Origin: Psychrobacter sp. AH5
Lineage (GTDB): Bacteria > Pseudomonadota > Gammaproteobacteria > Pseudomonadales > Moraxellaceae
Reading direction: 5' to 3'
DNA: 64,000 nucleotides
Assembly (NCBI RefSeq): GCF_040371085.1
Contig: NZ_JAMBMT010000001.1
Location: forward strand, 2,170,001 to 2,234,000
A model generated the notes under the pieces. That model saw only the letters and a list, made by a program, of their open reading frames with translations, did not search any database and had not been told where the DNA came from. Numbering within the stretch: position 1 is the first letter of the stretch; each line of letters begins with the position of its first letter. Below are positions 35,508-45,834 of this stretch, piece after piece. The translations under genes were made by a program, and so were the position numbers.

Positions 35508-36461
35508 ATGTCGTCTACTGCCAACTTTATTAATCAAGTCGCCCAACTTGCCGATTGCGTAGGTCAGACGCCATTAGTTCAATTACAGCGTTTGCCTGAG
35601 CAAGAAGGTATCGATAATGGCGCGCAGCTATTAGCCAAGCTTGAAGGCAATAATCCTGCCGGCTCGGTTAAAGATCGCCCAGCCTTTAATATGATATATC
35701 AAGCCGAACAGCGCGGTGATATCACCCCAGGTGACACCTTAATTGAGGCGACCAGTGGCAATACCGGTATCGCTTTAGCTATGGTTGCCGCCATGCGTGG
35801 CTATCCGATTACGCTATTGATGCCGACTAACTCCACTCAAGAGCGTAAAGATGCGATGACCGCTTATGGGGCGACGTTGATTGAGGTCGATGAAGGTATG
35901 GAGGCTGCACGTGATATGGCGCTGCAAATGCAAGCCGATGGCAAAGGCATAGTATTAGACCAATTCAATAATCCCGATAACAAACAAGCTCATTACCTCA
36001 CTACTGGCCCTGAGCTTTGGCAGCAAACTGGCGGTAAAATTACTCATTTTATCAGCTCTATGGGCACTACCGGTACGATCACTGGCGTTAGTCAATACTT
36101 AAAAGAGCAGAATCCGTCGGTGCAAATTATCGGCCTACAACCTGATGAACAAGCTTCAATCGCTGGTATTCGCCGCTGGCCTGCCGCTTATATGCCTGGT
36201 ATTTATGAAGCCGATTTGGTTGATGAGATCATGGACATCGACCAGCATACGGCTGAGATTTATATGCGTAAACTAGCAAAAACAGAAGGTATCTTTGCTG
36301 GGGTGTCCTCCGGTGCAGCTGCTTGGGCGGCTATGCAAATCGCCAAAGCCAATCCGCAAGCAGTGATTGCCTTTATCGTCTGTGATCGCGGCGATCGTTA
36401 CTTATCGACAGGGCTGTATAATGTTGACGACAATAATGTTGATAATAGCGCCGCCGTTTAA
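35508..36461 (+). CDS. cysM: Cysteine synthase B
   Basis: The 317-residue PLP enzyme makes cysteine from O-acetylserine and sulfide or thiosulfate. The PLP-Lys is in NPAGSVKDRPAFNM near residue 51. The substrate loop is EATSGNTGIALAM, and the phosphate-binding glycines are in SSMGTTGTITGVSQYL. The sequence QPDEQASIAGIRRWP favours CysM over CysK. It starts the plus-strand run cysM, exonuclease, rlmD, relA, an order also found next to gacS in Pseudomonas. Confidence 0.95.
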   Translation: MSSTANFINQVAQLADCVGQTPLVQLQRLPEQEGIDNGAQLLAKLEGNNPAGSVKDRPAFNMIYQAEQRGDITPGDTLIEATSGNTGIALAMVAAMRGYPITLLMPTNSTQERKDAMTAYGATLIEVDEGMEAARDMALQMQADGKGIVLDQFNNPDNKQAHYLTTGPELWQQTGGKITHFISSMGTTGTITGVSQYLKEQNPSVQIIGLQPDEQASIAGIRRWPAAYMPGIYEADLVDEIMDIDQHTAEIYMRKLAKTEGIFAGVSSGAAAWAAMQIAKANPQAVIAFIVCDRGDRYLSTGLYNVDDNNVDNSAAV

Positions 36462-36525
36462 GCTATAAGCGCAGACTATAAATACAAATTATCAGTACAA
36501 GTTATAAGCAAAATCAGGACTATTT

Positions 36526-37344
36526 ATGAGCCAAGCCCTACCTACTAATCCCGTTCTGGTTTTCGACATTGAGACCATCGCTGATACCCAGGCGGCTCGG
36601 CGCATCTATCCGCAATTAGCTAATCTCAACGACGCTGATACTTTAAGCGCGCTAACCGCTATTCGTACGCAGGAAGCTGGCCACGACTTTATGCGTTTAC
36701 CTCTACAGCGCATCGTTTGTATCTCCGCCTTATATATCAAAGACGGGCAATTTTCTTTGTTTTCGTTGAGCGCTGATAAGTTTAGTGAAGAACAGATTCT
36801 TACTAAGTTTTTTCGCGCCTTTAACGATATAGAAAAGCTGCCACAGCTAATTAGCTGGAACGGTTCAGGCTTTGATATTCCAGTACTGATTTATCGGGCT
36901 ATGCAATATGATTTGACCGCGCCTTGGTTATTTGAAGAAGGCGAGCGTATCAAAAATATGCGCTTTAATAATTACGTCAATCGCTTTCAGACCCGCCATT
37001 TAGATCTGATGGATCGATTCAGTCAGTATGGGGCTAGTCGCCGCGAAGCGATGGATGTGGTGGCTAGTCTCTATGGACTGCCGGGCAAGACGGACGTCGA
37101 TGGCAGTATGGTCGGACAGCTGGTCAGCGATGAGGAGTGGCAGACGCTATCGATATATTGTGAGTCTGATGTGCTGAACACTTGGCTTATCTATCTGCGC
37201 TGGCTGCGGCTAACCGGACAGCTGTCCTCAGCAGGATTTGTAGACTGGCAGCAGCAAAGCCGTGATTATTTAGCTAACCTTACCCAAGCTGATGGTAGCG
37301 TGCGTCACCAGGCTTTTCTTACAGACTGGTCAACAAACCTCTAA
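36526..37344 (+). CDS. Predicted 3'-5' exonuclease, PolB-like DEDD family
   Basis: The 272-residue protein has the three exonuclease blocks of the PolB-type DEDDy fold: VLVFDIETIAD near residue 12, LISWNGSGFDIPVLIYRAM near 105, and IYCESDVLNTWLIYLRW near 208. There is no polymerase domain. It probably degrades DNA or RNA from the 3' end with two metal ions, but the target is unknown. It lies 64 bases after cysM and 91 bases before rlmD on the same strand. Confidence 0.9.
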   Translation: MSQALPTNPVLVFDIETIADTQAARRIYPQLANLNDADTLSALTAIRTQEAGHDFMRLPLQRIVCISALYIKDGQFSLFSLSADKFSEEQILTKFFRAFNDIEKLPQLISWNGSGFDIPVLIYRAMQYDLTAPWLFEEGERIKNMRFNNYVNRFQTRHLDLMDRFSQYGASRREAMDVVASLYGLPGKTDVDGSMVGQLVSDEEWQTLSIYCESDVLNTWLIYLRWLRLTGQLSSAGFVDWQQQSRDYLANLTQADGSVRHQAFLTDWSTNL

Positions 37345-37435
37345 TCGAGCTTCTATCAGCTTAAATTTATAGTCTAATTTTATTCTCATTATTCTCATTA
37401 CTTACAACTTTACTCTTTATTGCTAAGGCAGGTTT

Positions 37436-39040
37436 ATGCAACCCACCCCACACCAAAACGCTGAAAACAATGATCAAAATGACGCTCAAAATGACGTTCA
37501 AAACACCGCTAAAAGTACTGACGTTAAGGATCAGGCCCACTTGCATCAAGCTCAAGACAACCAAGGTATTATTACTCCGCCTAACAAAAAAAAATCCAAA
37601 CCTTCCTCAAAAACGCGTCGTCGTCTAAAGGATGCAGAGCCTCTACCCTTCACTATTGATCGCTTATCGCATGATGGCCGCGGCGTTGCAATCTACGGCA
37701 ATGGGTTTGATGCCAAAGCGGGTCATGCTGAGGACAAACATGGCAAAAAAGTATTCGTAAGCTTTGCGCTACCCGGTGAAAGCGCTTTAGTGAAGCTGAC
37801 TAATAGTCGCGCCAGCTTTGAGGAGGGCGACGCCATAGAGATTACTGCCAATCCAAATCCAGAACGTGCGGTACCGCCTTGCCCGCATTTTGGCGTTTGC
37901 GGCGGCTGTAACTTACAACACTGGCAGCCTGACGCACAGATTCATTTTAAGCAATCGGTATTGGCTGAAATGCTCGTTCATCAAGCTGATGTACAGCCTG
38001 ATCATTGGCTTGACCCTGTGGTTGGCGATCGCTTAGGTTATCGTACCAAAGCGCGTCTTGGCGTACGTTATGTTGCCAAAAAAGAAACGGCATTGGTAGG
38101 TTTTCGTGAGCGCTCAAGCAACTTTTTAGCCGAGCTTAATGAGTGTCATATTTTGGATCCGCGTATTGGTTTTGAGATTGAGAACCTAAAAGCGCTAACT
38201 AGTACGCTTGAGAGCCGAGATAAAATCGCTCAGCTTGAGCTAGCGATGGGTGAGTATATTGCTGAGCTACCTGATGGCAAACAGCCAGTTGCGCTAATTG
38301 TACGTCATTTGGCTCCTTTATCAGATAGTGATGTCGACACTCTCAAAGCTTTTTTTGCAGCGCGCAGTTGGCAGCTTTATCTACAATCAAAAGGCGCTGA
38401 TAGTATTGAGCGCATCGCTCTAACTAGCGACGATGATATGAGCGAGCAGTTTGGCCGCTTGTATTATCAATTGCCTGAGTACGACTTAACTTTTGAATTT
38501 ATTCCAACCGACTTTACTCAAGTCAATCTCTCGGTAAATAGACAAATGACTAAGCTGGCTTGTGAGCTTTTGGATCTCAAAGCAGGCGAGCGAGTATTAG
38601 ATTTATTTAGTGGTTTAGGTAATTTCAGCTTACCGTTAGCTCGATTGGTGGGCGAATCTGGCAAAGTGATTGGCGTTGAAGGTAGTGAAGAGATGACTTT
38701 GCGCGCCGCTACTAATGCCAAGCGCAATGGCCTTGATAATACCGAATTCTATAGTCAAGACTTGACGCAAGATTGTACCGATCAGCCTTGGGCCAACCAA
38801 GGTTTTGACGCTCTGCTCATCGATCCACCGCGCTCTGGAGCTTGGGAAATTATGCAATATCTGCCCAAATTCAATGCTAAGCGGATTGTCTATGTCTCTT
38901 GTAACCCAGCAACGCTAGCTCGTGACACCAAAGCACTGCTTGAGCAAGGTTATCGCTTAACCCATGCTGGGGTGATGGATATGTTCTGTCACACCGGTCA
39001 CGTTGAATCTATCGCTAGGTTTGAGAAAGTTGCTTGTTAA
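37436..39040 (+). CDS. rlmD: 23S rRNA m5U1939 methyltransferase
   Basis: The 534-residue protein methylates U1939 of 23S rRNA using SAM. After a polar leader of about 70 residues, a TRAM domain spans about 75-135 ([19 protein letters not shown]). The iron-sulfur cysteines appear in [15 protein letters not shown]. The SAM site is [16 protein letters not shown], followed by DPPRSGA and the catalytic Cys in [11 protein letters not shown]. The leader is Asn/Gln/Asp-rich, repeats [10 protein letters not shown], and makes the protein about 100 residues longer than E. coli RlmD. The relA gene follows, as in Pseudomonas and E. coli. Confidence 0.95.
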   Translation: MQPTPHQNAENNDQNDAQNDVQNTAKSTDVKDQAHLHQAQDNQGIITPPNKKKSKPSSKTRRRLKDAEPLPFTIDRLSHDGRGVAIYGNGFDAKAGHAEDKHGKKVFVSFALPGESALVKLTNSRASFEEGDAIEITANPNPERAVPPCPHFGVCGGCNLQHWQPDAQIHFKQSVLAEMLVHQADVQPDHWLDPVVGDRLGYRTKARLGVRYVAKKETALVGFRERSSNFLAELNECHILDPRIGFEIENLKALTSTLESRDKIAQLELAMGEYIAELPDGKQPVALIVRHLAPLSDSDVDTLKAFFAARSWQLYLQSKGADSIERIALTSDDDMSEQFGRLYYQLPEYDLTFEFIPTDFTQVNLSVNRQMTKLACELLDLKAGERVLDLFSGLGNFSLPLARLVGESGKVIGVEGSEEMTLRAATNAKRNGLDNTEFYSQDLTQDCTDQPWANQGFDALLIDPPRSGAWEIMQYLPKFNAKRIVYVSCNPATLARDTKALLEQGYRLTHAGVMDMFCHTGHVESIARFEKVAC

Positions 39041-39377
39041 AAGTGGTTTTTTAATAATTACTAGTATTTAGTCATTTTTATCCTCGTTGTTTAGGCATTA
39101 TTATTACAGAGCTTATCTTGAGTTATAGTCGCAAGTTGCGATAATAATTATAGGAGCAGTTATAAGTCTATCAACCATTATTAGTTAGTTATCAAAGCTC
39201 AATGATGGCTTTGAGACTACTAGCTCATTAAAAAAGAGTGCTATAGACTTTGCTCAAAAACAGCTGCTAGCACCATTAGCAGCTGTCTTAATTTAGGTTT
39301 CAAATTCACGGCTCGTTGTCTCAAGTTAGATAAATTAGCCGTTGCATAATCTCTGTAATAGCTAAAAGGAGCCAGCT
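39041..39377 (+). other. Leader region of relA, no gene seen
   Basis: A 337-base gap holding a strong hairpin at 39260-39286 and a small one (TCGCAA/TTGCGA at 39129-39141). AAAGGAGCC precedes the relA ATG. Confidence 0.5.
39260..39286 (+). terminator. Terminator-like hairpin upstream of relA
   Basis: ACAGCTGCTA (39260-39269) and TAGCAGCTGT (39277-39286) form a perfect 10-bp stem with a 7-base loop, followed by the weak tail CTTAATTT. It lies 220 bases after rlmD and 91 before relA, so it may end the rlmD transcript inefficiently and allow some readthrough. Confidence 0.55.
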
Positions 39378-41918
39378 ATGGTCAAGATTCGAGAAGGATT
39401 ACCATTAGTAGATGGTCAAACCACTAAAGAGGACAGCGCGACCTTGGCAGCACAATTGGTTGCTAGTCAGCGCTCTCATCAATCTGCCAATAGTTACGCG
39501 CAAATTCCTTTCGATATCAAGCAGCAGTTAGCTACCCATAAGTTGCACACTACTTTTGATCGCTCAGAAGCTCTAGCCTATCATAATCATGACCCAAAAC
39601 TGGCTAATAAAGCGCTCGATGACTCTTTATTTGGCGACTCCGAAACGCTAAGCGATACGATTGACTTAGATCAAGCCAATATTGATGTGCCCACTTGGCT
39701 TAATAATGTCGCGGATCGTATAGGCCAAGACTCAGTGCCAAACCTAGCAGCGGCCTGTGAGTTTATTCGTAGCCGGATGAATACTAGCGAATCTGAGCGC
39801 TCAGGTGCTTATGTCACTGGCATTGGTATGAGCGACATTCTAACTTATCTTTATCAAGATGAAGACGCGCTAGTAGCGGCCATGCTCTATCGTAGCGCGC
39901 GTAAATCCCTAATCTCTATGGAGGAGATCGAACAAAACTTTGGCGCTGATATTCGCATATTAGTCAAAGACGCTTTGGCTATGGGTAAGCTATCTGCCAT
40001 TATTGAGAGCAATAAGCGCCTAGAAGATCACTTTATAAATAAGCAGCAAGACCAGCTATCAAATATCTACAGCATGCTCATCTCAGTGACTAACGATGTA
40101 CGGGTAGTACTGATCAAGCTTGCTGAGCGTACTTTTGCTATGCGCGAGCTATCTTTTTCTAATACCGATCGTCAGCAACGCGTTGCCCGCGAAGTCATGA
40201 CTATTTATGCCCCGCTCGCCCACCGCTTAGGTATTGCTCAGCTTAAATGGGAGCTTGAAGACTTAGCTTTTCGTTATCTTGCGCCTGAGCGTTATAAGGA
40301 GATTGCCAAGCTATTAGCTGAGAAGCGTAGCGAGCGTGAGGATTATATTCAGCGCGTAGAAAACCAGCTTACCCAAGCTTTGATCGATGCTGATATCGTA
40401 GGCGAGGTCTCAGGCCGGGTCAAACATATCTATTCTATTTATCGCAAAATGAAGCTCAAAGGTTTATCTTTTGACCAACTTTATGATATCCGTGCGCTAC
40501 GCGTATTGGTCCACGACCCTGCTGATTGCTACCACGTATTGGGACTGGTTCACGGCTTATGGCGTTATATCCCTGAGCAGTTTGATGACTATATTACCAA
40601 CCCTAAGCCAAACGGCTATCGCTCTTTACATACCGCTGTTATTGCTGAGAATAAATCGCTTGAAGTGCAGATTCGTACTCACGAGATGCACTTTGAAGCG
40701 GAGCTTGGTATGTGCGCGCACGTCAACTATAAAGAGGGTTTAAAAAATAAAAAAGATAATTATCTTACTCAAAGAATAAGCTCATTACGTCATTTGTTAT
40801 CGATCAATAATGAGGCGCGCAATCAAGCTCATGATGATGCAGATTACGATGGTAGTGACAATAATGAATTTGAGGAAGACGAACAAGCTATCGACTTTGA
40901 TGAGCTGGAGCGTATCTACATCTTTAGTCGTGACGGCGATATTATAGAGCTGCCAAAAGGTGCAACGGTGCTTGATTTTGCTTATTATGTACATACCCAA
41001 GTCGGTAATCGCGCCCAAGCGGCTCGGGTCAATCAGCGCTATGTCCCACTCACCTATCAGCTCAAAACCGGCGAGCAGGTAGAGATTATTACCAAGTCCT
41101 CGCGCGAGCCGAATCGCGACTGGCTAGTGGCCTCGCTAGGCTATATTCATACTAGCCGCGCGCGCTCCAAGCTACGCCAGTGGTTCAATAAACAAGATCG
41201 TGATAAGAATATTGAGATCGGAAGACACATGCTGAGTCGTGAGCTTGAGCGCTTATCGGTACATCCTAATAGCATCGATCTAAATGACTATCTTCAGTTT
41301 TTCCATGTCAATACCGCAGATGATATTATTGTCGGTTTGGTTACTGGTGAGATTGGTCTCAATCAGCTAACCGGCCATATCTCTAGACAGCTACGTTTAG
41401 AGCCTGAGCGCGAAAAAGAAGAGTTTATTCCTAGCATTGATCCCAAATCAACTGGCAAAGCTGATGCCTATAAGATTTATATAGAAGGTTTGGATAATAT
41501 TGAGATCAATCTTGCCGGCTGCTGTCACCCTATCCAAGGTGAACCTGTTTCAGGATATATTACTTTGTCACGCGGCGTCAGTATTCATAATCGCGGCTGT
41601 CCTGAATATCAGCGGCTAATAGAGCGTGAGCCTGAGCGTGCTATCAGTGCCTCTTGGAAATCAAAAGCTGGACGTTATCAGCCCGTAGATATTCATATTG
41701 AAGCCTATGATCGGCGCGGTTTATTAAGAGATTTGACACAAGTTATCGATAAAGAAAACGTCAATATTCGTCAAGTCGACACGCTAAGTAATGATGACAA
41801 TATTGCTTTATTAAAGTTCCATGTCGAAGTCGCTGGACTGGCTCATTTATCAAAACTATTGGCTAAACTTGAGCAGCAGCCAGGAATACTACATGCGCGC
41901 CGAGCGGCTGCGCCTTAA
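39378..41918 (+). CDS. relA: GTP pyrophosphokinase RelA, (p)ppGpp synthetase
   Basis: The 846-residue protein makes (p)ppGpp in response to uncharged tRNA at the ribosome. The N-terminal HD-type domain is degenerate (MLYRSARKSLISMEEIEQNF), as in RelA rather than SpoT. The synthetase domain shows YDIRALRVLVHDPADCYHVL and NPKPNGYRSLHTAVI. TGS (IYIFSRDGDIIELPKGATVL), zinc-finger-like (LAGCCHPI...RGCPEY) and ACT domains follow. It is about 100 residues longer than E. coli RelA because of a polar insertion between the opening MVKIREGLP and the HD domain. AAAGGAG precedes the ATG. mutM follows 48 bases later. Confidence 0.96.
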   Translation: MVKIREGLPLVDGQTTKEDSATLAAQLVASQRSHQSANSYAQIPFDIKQQLATHKLHTTFDRSEALAYHNHDPKLANKALDDSLFGDSETLSDTIDLDQANIDVPTWLNNVADRIGQDSVPNLAAACEFIRSRMNTSESERSGAYVTGIGMSDILTYLYQDEDALVAAMLYRSARKSLISMEEIEQNFGADIRILVKDALAMGKLSAIIESNKRLEDHFINKQQDQLSNIYSMLISVTNDVRVVLIKLAERTFAMRELSFSNTDRQQRVAREVMTIYAPLAHRLGIAQLKWELEDLAFRYLAPERYKEIAKLLAEKRSEREDYIQRVENQLTQALIDADIVGEVSGRVKHIYSIYRKMKLKGLSFDQLYDIRALRVLVHDPADCYHVLGLVHGLWRYIPEQFDDYITNPKPNGYRSLHTAVIAENKSLEVQIRTHEMHFEAELGMCAHVNYKEGLKNKKDNYLTQRISSLRHLLSINNEARNQAHDDADYDGSDNNEFEEDEQAIDFDELERIYIFSRDGDIIELPKGATVLDFAYYVHTQVGNRAQAARVNQRYVPLTYQLKTGEQVEIITKSSREPNRDWLVASLGYIHTSRARSKLRQWFNKQDRDKNIEIGRHMLSRELERLSVHPNSIDLNDYLQFFHVNTADDIIVGLVTGEIGLNQLTGHISRQLRLEPEREKEEFIPSIDPKSTGKADAYKIYIEGLDNIEINLAGCCHPIQGEPVSGYITLSRGVSIHNRGCPEYQRLIEREPERAISASWKSKAGRYQPVDIHIEAYDRRGLLRDLTQVIDKENVNIRQVDTLSNDDNIALLKFHVEVAGLAHLSKLLAKLEQQPGILHARRAAAP

Positions 41919-41966
41919 TTTATTGCCTATTCATAATCACTATTAAAGGTCACTTTGTAAACTACT

Positions 41967-42878
41967 ATGCCTGAATTACCTGAAGTCGAAACCACCAAAT
42001 CCAGCCTTGCGCCTTTACTTAATCAGACGATAACCGCTGTAGAGGTGTTTCAGCCCAAACTACGTTGGCTGATGCCTGATGACTTAAGCTCTTTAGTAGG
42101 CTACTCTCTTAAAAAGGTTGAGCGCCGAGCTAAGTATTTAATTTTAAGCTTTTTACCTACATCAAAGGTATCTGCTCCTACGAAAGACGGCGCTAGTAAT
42201 AACCCCAAATTACGACAGCTCATTATACATTTAGGCATGTCAGGGAGCTTACAGCAGCATCCATATGGTACAGACAAACGCAAGCATGATCATTTAATAC
42301 TGACATTTAGTCGTGATGGCGGCGACTATACTCAACTGCATTATCATGATCCAAGACGCTTTGGCGCAGTACTTTGGTACGATGATTACAAAAGTAAGCT
42401 ATTAGATCATTTAGGACTAGAGCCTTTATCCACCGAGTTTGATGCTGATTACTTATATCATTTTATTCAGCGCCTTAGTCATGATAATAATGCAAACGTC
42501 AACAAGAAGCCTATCGCTCGCCCTATCAAATCCGTGATTATGGAGCAGCAAGTAGTAGTTGGCGTCGGTAATATCTACGCTGCTGAGAGCTTGTATTTAT
42601 CCGCTATTCATCCTGCTACTCCTGCCAATAGCTTATCTTATCAGCAGATAGCGACGTTAGTAGAGCATATAAAAGCCACTTTAGAGAGATCTATTACTCT
42701 TGGCGGCTCGACCTTGCGCGACTTTACCGTCGCTAGCGGACAGACTGGTTACTTCCAGCAAACGCTCAATGTCTATGGCAGACAAGGCGAGGACTGCCCT
42801 TCTTGTGCTACCCCTTTAGATAATATCAAGCTAAACGGACGGGCTAGTGTTTTTTGTCCTAATTGCCAACCTCTATAA
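41967..42878 (+). CDS. mutM: Formamidopyrimidine-DNA glycosylase
   Basis: The 303-residue repair enzyme removes 8-oxoguanine and formamidopyrimidines and nicks the abasic site. The catalytic N-terminus PELPEVET is intact (Pro2 nucleophile, Glu3). Lys lies in LKKVERRAKYLIL and the helix-two-turn-helix is VVGVGNIYAAESL. The C-terminal zinc finger has CPSC and CPNC. It is about 30 residues longer than usual because of a polar loop insertion near 55-75 (TSKVSAPTKDGASNNPK). It lies downstream of relA on the same strand, rather than beside coaD as in some relatives. Confidence 0.96.
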   Translation: MPELPEVETTKSSLAPLLNQTITAVEVFQPKLRWLMPDDLSSLVGYSLKKVERRAKYLILSFLPTSKVSAPTKDGASNNPKLRQLIIHLGMSGSLQQHPYGTDKRKHDHLILTFSRDGGDYTQLHYHDPRRFGAVLWYDDYKSKLLDHLGLEPLSTEFDADYLYHFIQRLSHDNNANVNKKPIARPIKSVIMEQQVVVGVGNIYAAESLYLSAIHPATPANSLSYQQIATLVEHIKATLERSITLGGSTLRDFTVASGQTGYFQQTLNVYGRQGEDCPSCATPLDNIKLNGRASVFCPNCQPL

Positions 42879-42989
42879 ATGTTTTAGCTCATGGTTTTAG
42901 CTTGTTAATTTATATTGCTTATCGCTCAACATCTTGGTTTAATAGTAATTATATTTATCATATCTCCCTACCCGTTTTAGGATGTCGTC

Positions 42990-43430
42990 ATGACTGTCAA
43001 AGCCCGTTTCGAGCGCGTTATTAAGTCCAAACTGCTAACAGCAATCGTCAGTATCAGTATTGCGATGATAACTATTAGTCCTGCAACAGCTGCGATAGAG
43101 ATTGATGAGACAGACTTTGGTCCTTCTTATGAGACCATGGTTGTCGATACGGTAGTAGGTAAGCCGTTGCAGTTAGTAGCAGCTGTCACGGGTACAGCAG
43201 CGTATCTCGTTAGCTTACCCTTTGCACTAATTGGCGGCAATGCTGATCAGTCGCAACAAAAACTTTTTGTCGAGCCTTGGGATGCTATGAGTCGCTGTTT
43301 AGGGTGTACGGTTGCTGAAGACAACTATTATAAGTCGCAAGCGGTTAGTGATAATACTATCCGCATCGTAGTAGATCAGCCCTCAGAGATTTTGATCAAT
43401 ACTGATGATTATGTGATAGTAACGCCATAA
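42990..43430 (+). CDS. Exported protein of unknown function
   Basis: The 146-residue product has a signal peptide (about 1-35, ending near SPATAA). A hydrophobic segment in the middle (LQLVAAVTGTAAYLVSLPFALIGG, residues about 64-87) could cross or insert in a membrane. The rest contains a CLGC motif and a beta-rich C-terminus. I do not recognise the family beyond similarity in style to short conserved proteins of Moraxellaceae. AGGATGTCGTC precedes the ATG, and a terminator follows 68 bases after the stop. Confidence 0.72.
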   Translation: MTVKARFERVIKSKLLTAIVSISIAMITISPATAAIEIDETDFGPSYETMVVDTVVGKPLQLVAAVTGTAAYLVSLPFALIGGNADQSQQKLFVEPWDAMSRCLGCTVAEDNYYKSQAVSDNTIRIVVDQPSEILINTDDYVIVTP

Positions 43431-43497
43431 AACAGCAGATTATAATAGTTTCATTATTAACGGGCTTATAACTATTTATTATTCAATTTCAGACAGC

Positions 43498-43527
43498 AAA
43501 AAGGCTAACCTAGCGTTAGCCTTTTTT
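43498..43527. terminator. Bidirectional terminator between the exported-protein gene and typA
   Basis: AAAAAGGCTAAC and GTTAGCCTTTTT form a perfect 12-bp stem around a 5-base loop, with T-runs on both strands. It serves both convergent genes. Confidence 0.92.
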
Positions 43528-43557
43528 ATGGCAATAATTATTCAATCAAATTAACAA

Positions 43558-45405
43558 TTAAGCGCCTTTCTTACGACCATGACGCTTACGCTCACTTTCA
43601 GTCAAATAACGCTTACGCAGACGAATAGCTTTTGGCGTTACTTCCACTAACTCATCATCTTGAATGAACTCAAGCGCTTGCTCAAGGGTAAACTTAATAG
43701 CCGGCGTCAAAGTCAACGCTTCATCCGTACCACTAGCACGAACGTTAGTTAGCTGCTTAGCCGTCGTTGGGTTCACCGCCATGTCATCATTACGAGAGTT
43801 TAGACCAACGATCATACCTTCATAAACTTCTAGCTGTGGCTCAGCAAATAGCTTACCGCGTTTTTGTAGGTTAAATAAGGCAAAACCTAAGCAAACACCT
43901 TTTGCCATAGAAACTAACACACCGTTAGAGCGGCCACCGACATCACCAATCTTTTGTGGACCATAATGTGAGAAGCTTGAGGTCATGATACCCGTACCTG
44001 AGGTCAGAGTTAAGAACTCAGAGCGGAAACCAATCAGACCACGAGCTGGTACAGTCGCTTCGATACGCATACGACCTTTACCATCGAGCTCCATGTTAGT
44101 CATCTCACCTTTACGTAAGCCAACTTGTTCCATGATAGCGCCTTGATGCTCTTCTTCGATATCAAAAACCACATTTTCATACGGCTCTTGTAGTTTACCA
44201 TCGACTTCTTTGACGATAACCTCTGGGCCTGAGACTCCAAGCTCAAAACCTTCACGGCGCATATTTTCAATCAGTACTGACAGATGCAGCTCGCCGCGAC
44301 CTGATACTTTGAACTTGTCAGGAGACTCAGTATCTTCAACGCGCAGTGCCACGTTATGAATCAGCTCACGCTCTAGACGCTCACGAATATTACGCGAGGT
44401 GACAAACTTACCTTCGCGGCCAGCAAATGGTGAGTTATTCACCTGAAAGTTCATCGAAACAGTAGGCTCATCAACCGTTAATGGCGGTAAAGCTTCGACA
44501 TGGCTAGGATCACAAATCGTATCAGAGATATTTAACGCATCAATACCAGTAATACAGATAATATCACCGGCTTGCGCGTCTTCTACTTCAATACGATCAA
44601 GACCATGATAGCCCATAATCTTCAAAATACGGCCGTTACGAGTGTTGCCATTTTTATCGATAACAGTCACTTGCGTATTGGTTTTAACTTTACCGCGCTG
44701 AATACGGCCGATACCAATAACCCCTACGAAGCTATTATAGTCAAGGCTTGAGATTTGCATACGAAAAGGCGCATCGGCATCGACTTGTGGGGGCTGTACT
44801 ACATCAACGATGGTTTTAAATAGCGGAGTCATATCCTCAGCTAAGTTATCCGCTTCAAGACCGGCAATACCATTTAGCGCTGAGGCATAAACAATAGGAA
44901 AATCTAACTGCTCATCGGTTGCACCAAGATTGTCAAATAGATCAAAGATCTGATCCATAACCCAATCAGGACGAGCGCCAGGACGATCGATTTTATTGAT
45001 AACTACGATAGGCTTCAAACCTTGCTCGAATGCTTTTTGTGTTACAAAACGAGTTTGCGGCATCGGACCATCAACCGCATCAACGACCAATAACACGCAG
45101 TCAACCATTGACATAACCCGCTCAACTTCACCACCAAAATCGGCGTGACCTGGGGTATCGACAATATTAATACGGTATTCGGTATCATCTGATTTGTCTG
45201 TCCATCTGATAGCGGTATTTTTAGCCAAAATAGTGATACCACGTTCTTGCTCAATATCACCTGAGTCCATTGCGCGTTCAGCAATATTAGCACGATCACC
45301 AAAAGTACCTGATTGATGTAATAATTTATCAACTAAGGTAGTTTTGCCGTGGTCAACGTGGGCAATGATTGCAATATTACGTAAATGTTTAATATCGTTC
45401 GCCAT
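43558..45405 (-). CDS. typA: Ribosome-associated GTPase TypA/BipA
   Basis: The 615-residue translational GTPase helps 50S assembly and growth at low temperature or under stress. The G-domain motifs are complete: [15 protein letters not shown] (about 16), [15 protein letters not shown] (about 80) and [15 protein letters not shown]-like domains III and V follow, then the BipA-specific C-terminal domain, ending with a basic tail ([12 protein letters not shown]). Length is normal. For a cold-adapted lineage this gene is of obvious use. An inverted repeat and a TTGACA lie about 250 bases upstream. Confidence 0.98.
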   Translation of the reverse strand: MANDIKHLRNIAIIAHVDHGKTTLVDKLLHQSGTFGDRANIAERAMDSGDIEQERGITILAKNTAIRWTDKSDDTEYRINIVDTPGHADFGGEVERVMSMVDCVLLVVDAVDGPMPQTRFVTQKAFEQGLKPIVVINKIDRPGARPDWVMDQIFDLFDNLGATDEQLDFPIVYASALNGIAGLEADNLAEDMTPLFKTIVDVVQPPQVDADAPFRMQISSLDYNSFVGVIGIGRIQRGKVKTNTQVTVIDKNGNTRNGRILKIMGYHGLDRIEVEDAQAGDIICITGIDALNISDTICDPSHVEALPPLTVDEPTVSMNFQVNNSPFAGREGKFVTSRNIRERLERELIHNVALRVEDTESPDKFKVSGRGELHLSVLIENMRREGFELGVSGPEVIVKEVDGKLQEPYENVVFDIEEEHQGAIMEQVGLRKGEMTNMELDGKGRMRIEATVPARGLIGFRSEFLTLTSGTGIMTSSFSHYGPQKIGDVGGRSNGVLVSMAKGVCLGFALFNLQKRGKLFAEPQLEVYEGMIVGLNSRNDDMAVNPTTAKQLTNVRASGTDEALTLTPAIKFTLEQALEFIQDDELVEVTPKAIRLRKRYLTESERKRHGRKKGA

Positions 45406-45767
45406 ATAAAATGCTCGTTTTGTCTTAATGAGATGCAGTAGCCGTCTGTACTGCTGGATAAATTTATTCCCAATTTAGCAAAAGGTTTACGAAGTTATCA
45501 GATAGTTATCAGATAAATAACAACTAAATAAGAGGCATGAACGTGATAATTACTACCTTAGAGCTTTGAATAATATATTCAGGGCAATGGAGCATTTATT
45601 AACGTAAGTCGTACTACGTAAAAGACTAGCAATGACCACTTTATCGGCTAAATTTCGACGATAAAGTAAGGTTTGTCAATTTGCAAAATGTTTGGGCGGC
45701 TAGTATAACATTATTACAAACACTTTTTTGCAATAAGTTATTTATATCATTGCTTTTTTTAAGCTAT
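45406..45767 (-). other. Leader and promoter region of typA
   Basis: No gene is seen in about 360 bases. A TTGACA on the minus strand (45674-45679), the inverted repeat at 45638-45667, and an 11-bp tandem duplication of GTTATCAGATA (45494-45515) are the notable parts. The leader would be about 220 bases if transcription starts near the TTGACA. Confidence 0.5.
45638..45679 (-). promoter_or_regulatory. Candidate typA promoter with overlapping inverted repeat
   Basis: A TTGACA (minus strand, 45674-45679) is followed by a perfect 9-bp inverted repeat, ACTTTATCG (45638-45646) and CGATAAAGT (45659-45667). The repeat spans the region where a -10 box would lie. No good -10 hexamer is present, so the promoter call is weak. 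Confidence 0.35.
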
Positions 45768-45797
45768 AAAAAAAGCCACCCATTAGGGCGGCTCTTT
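45768..45797 (-). terminator. Terminator of the OmpA-family gene
   Basis: On the minus strand AGCCGCCC pairs with GGGTGGCT (one G-U pair) around a TAAT loop and is followed by seven T. It starts about 40 bases beyond the stop codon. Confidence 0.78.
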
Positions 45798-45834
45798 TGT
45801 ACTATAACTCAATCGTTAAACAATAAGCTACGAC

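Noticed and set aside
39129..39141. Small TCGCAA/TTGCGA hairpin in the relA leader
   Set aside because: A 6-bp stem with a single-base loop cannot form as drawn and is within chance expectation.
45494..45515. Tandem GTTATCAGATA pair considered as a repeat array or operator
   Set aside because: Only two units of 11 bases are present, in the middle of a leader; mentioned in context but not called as a separate element.
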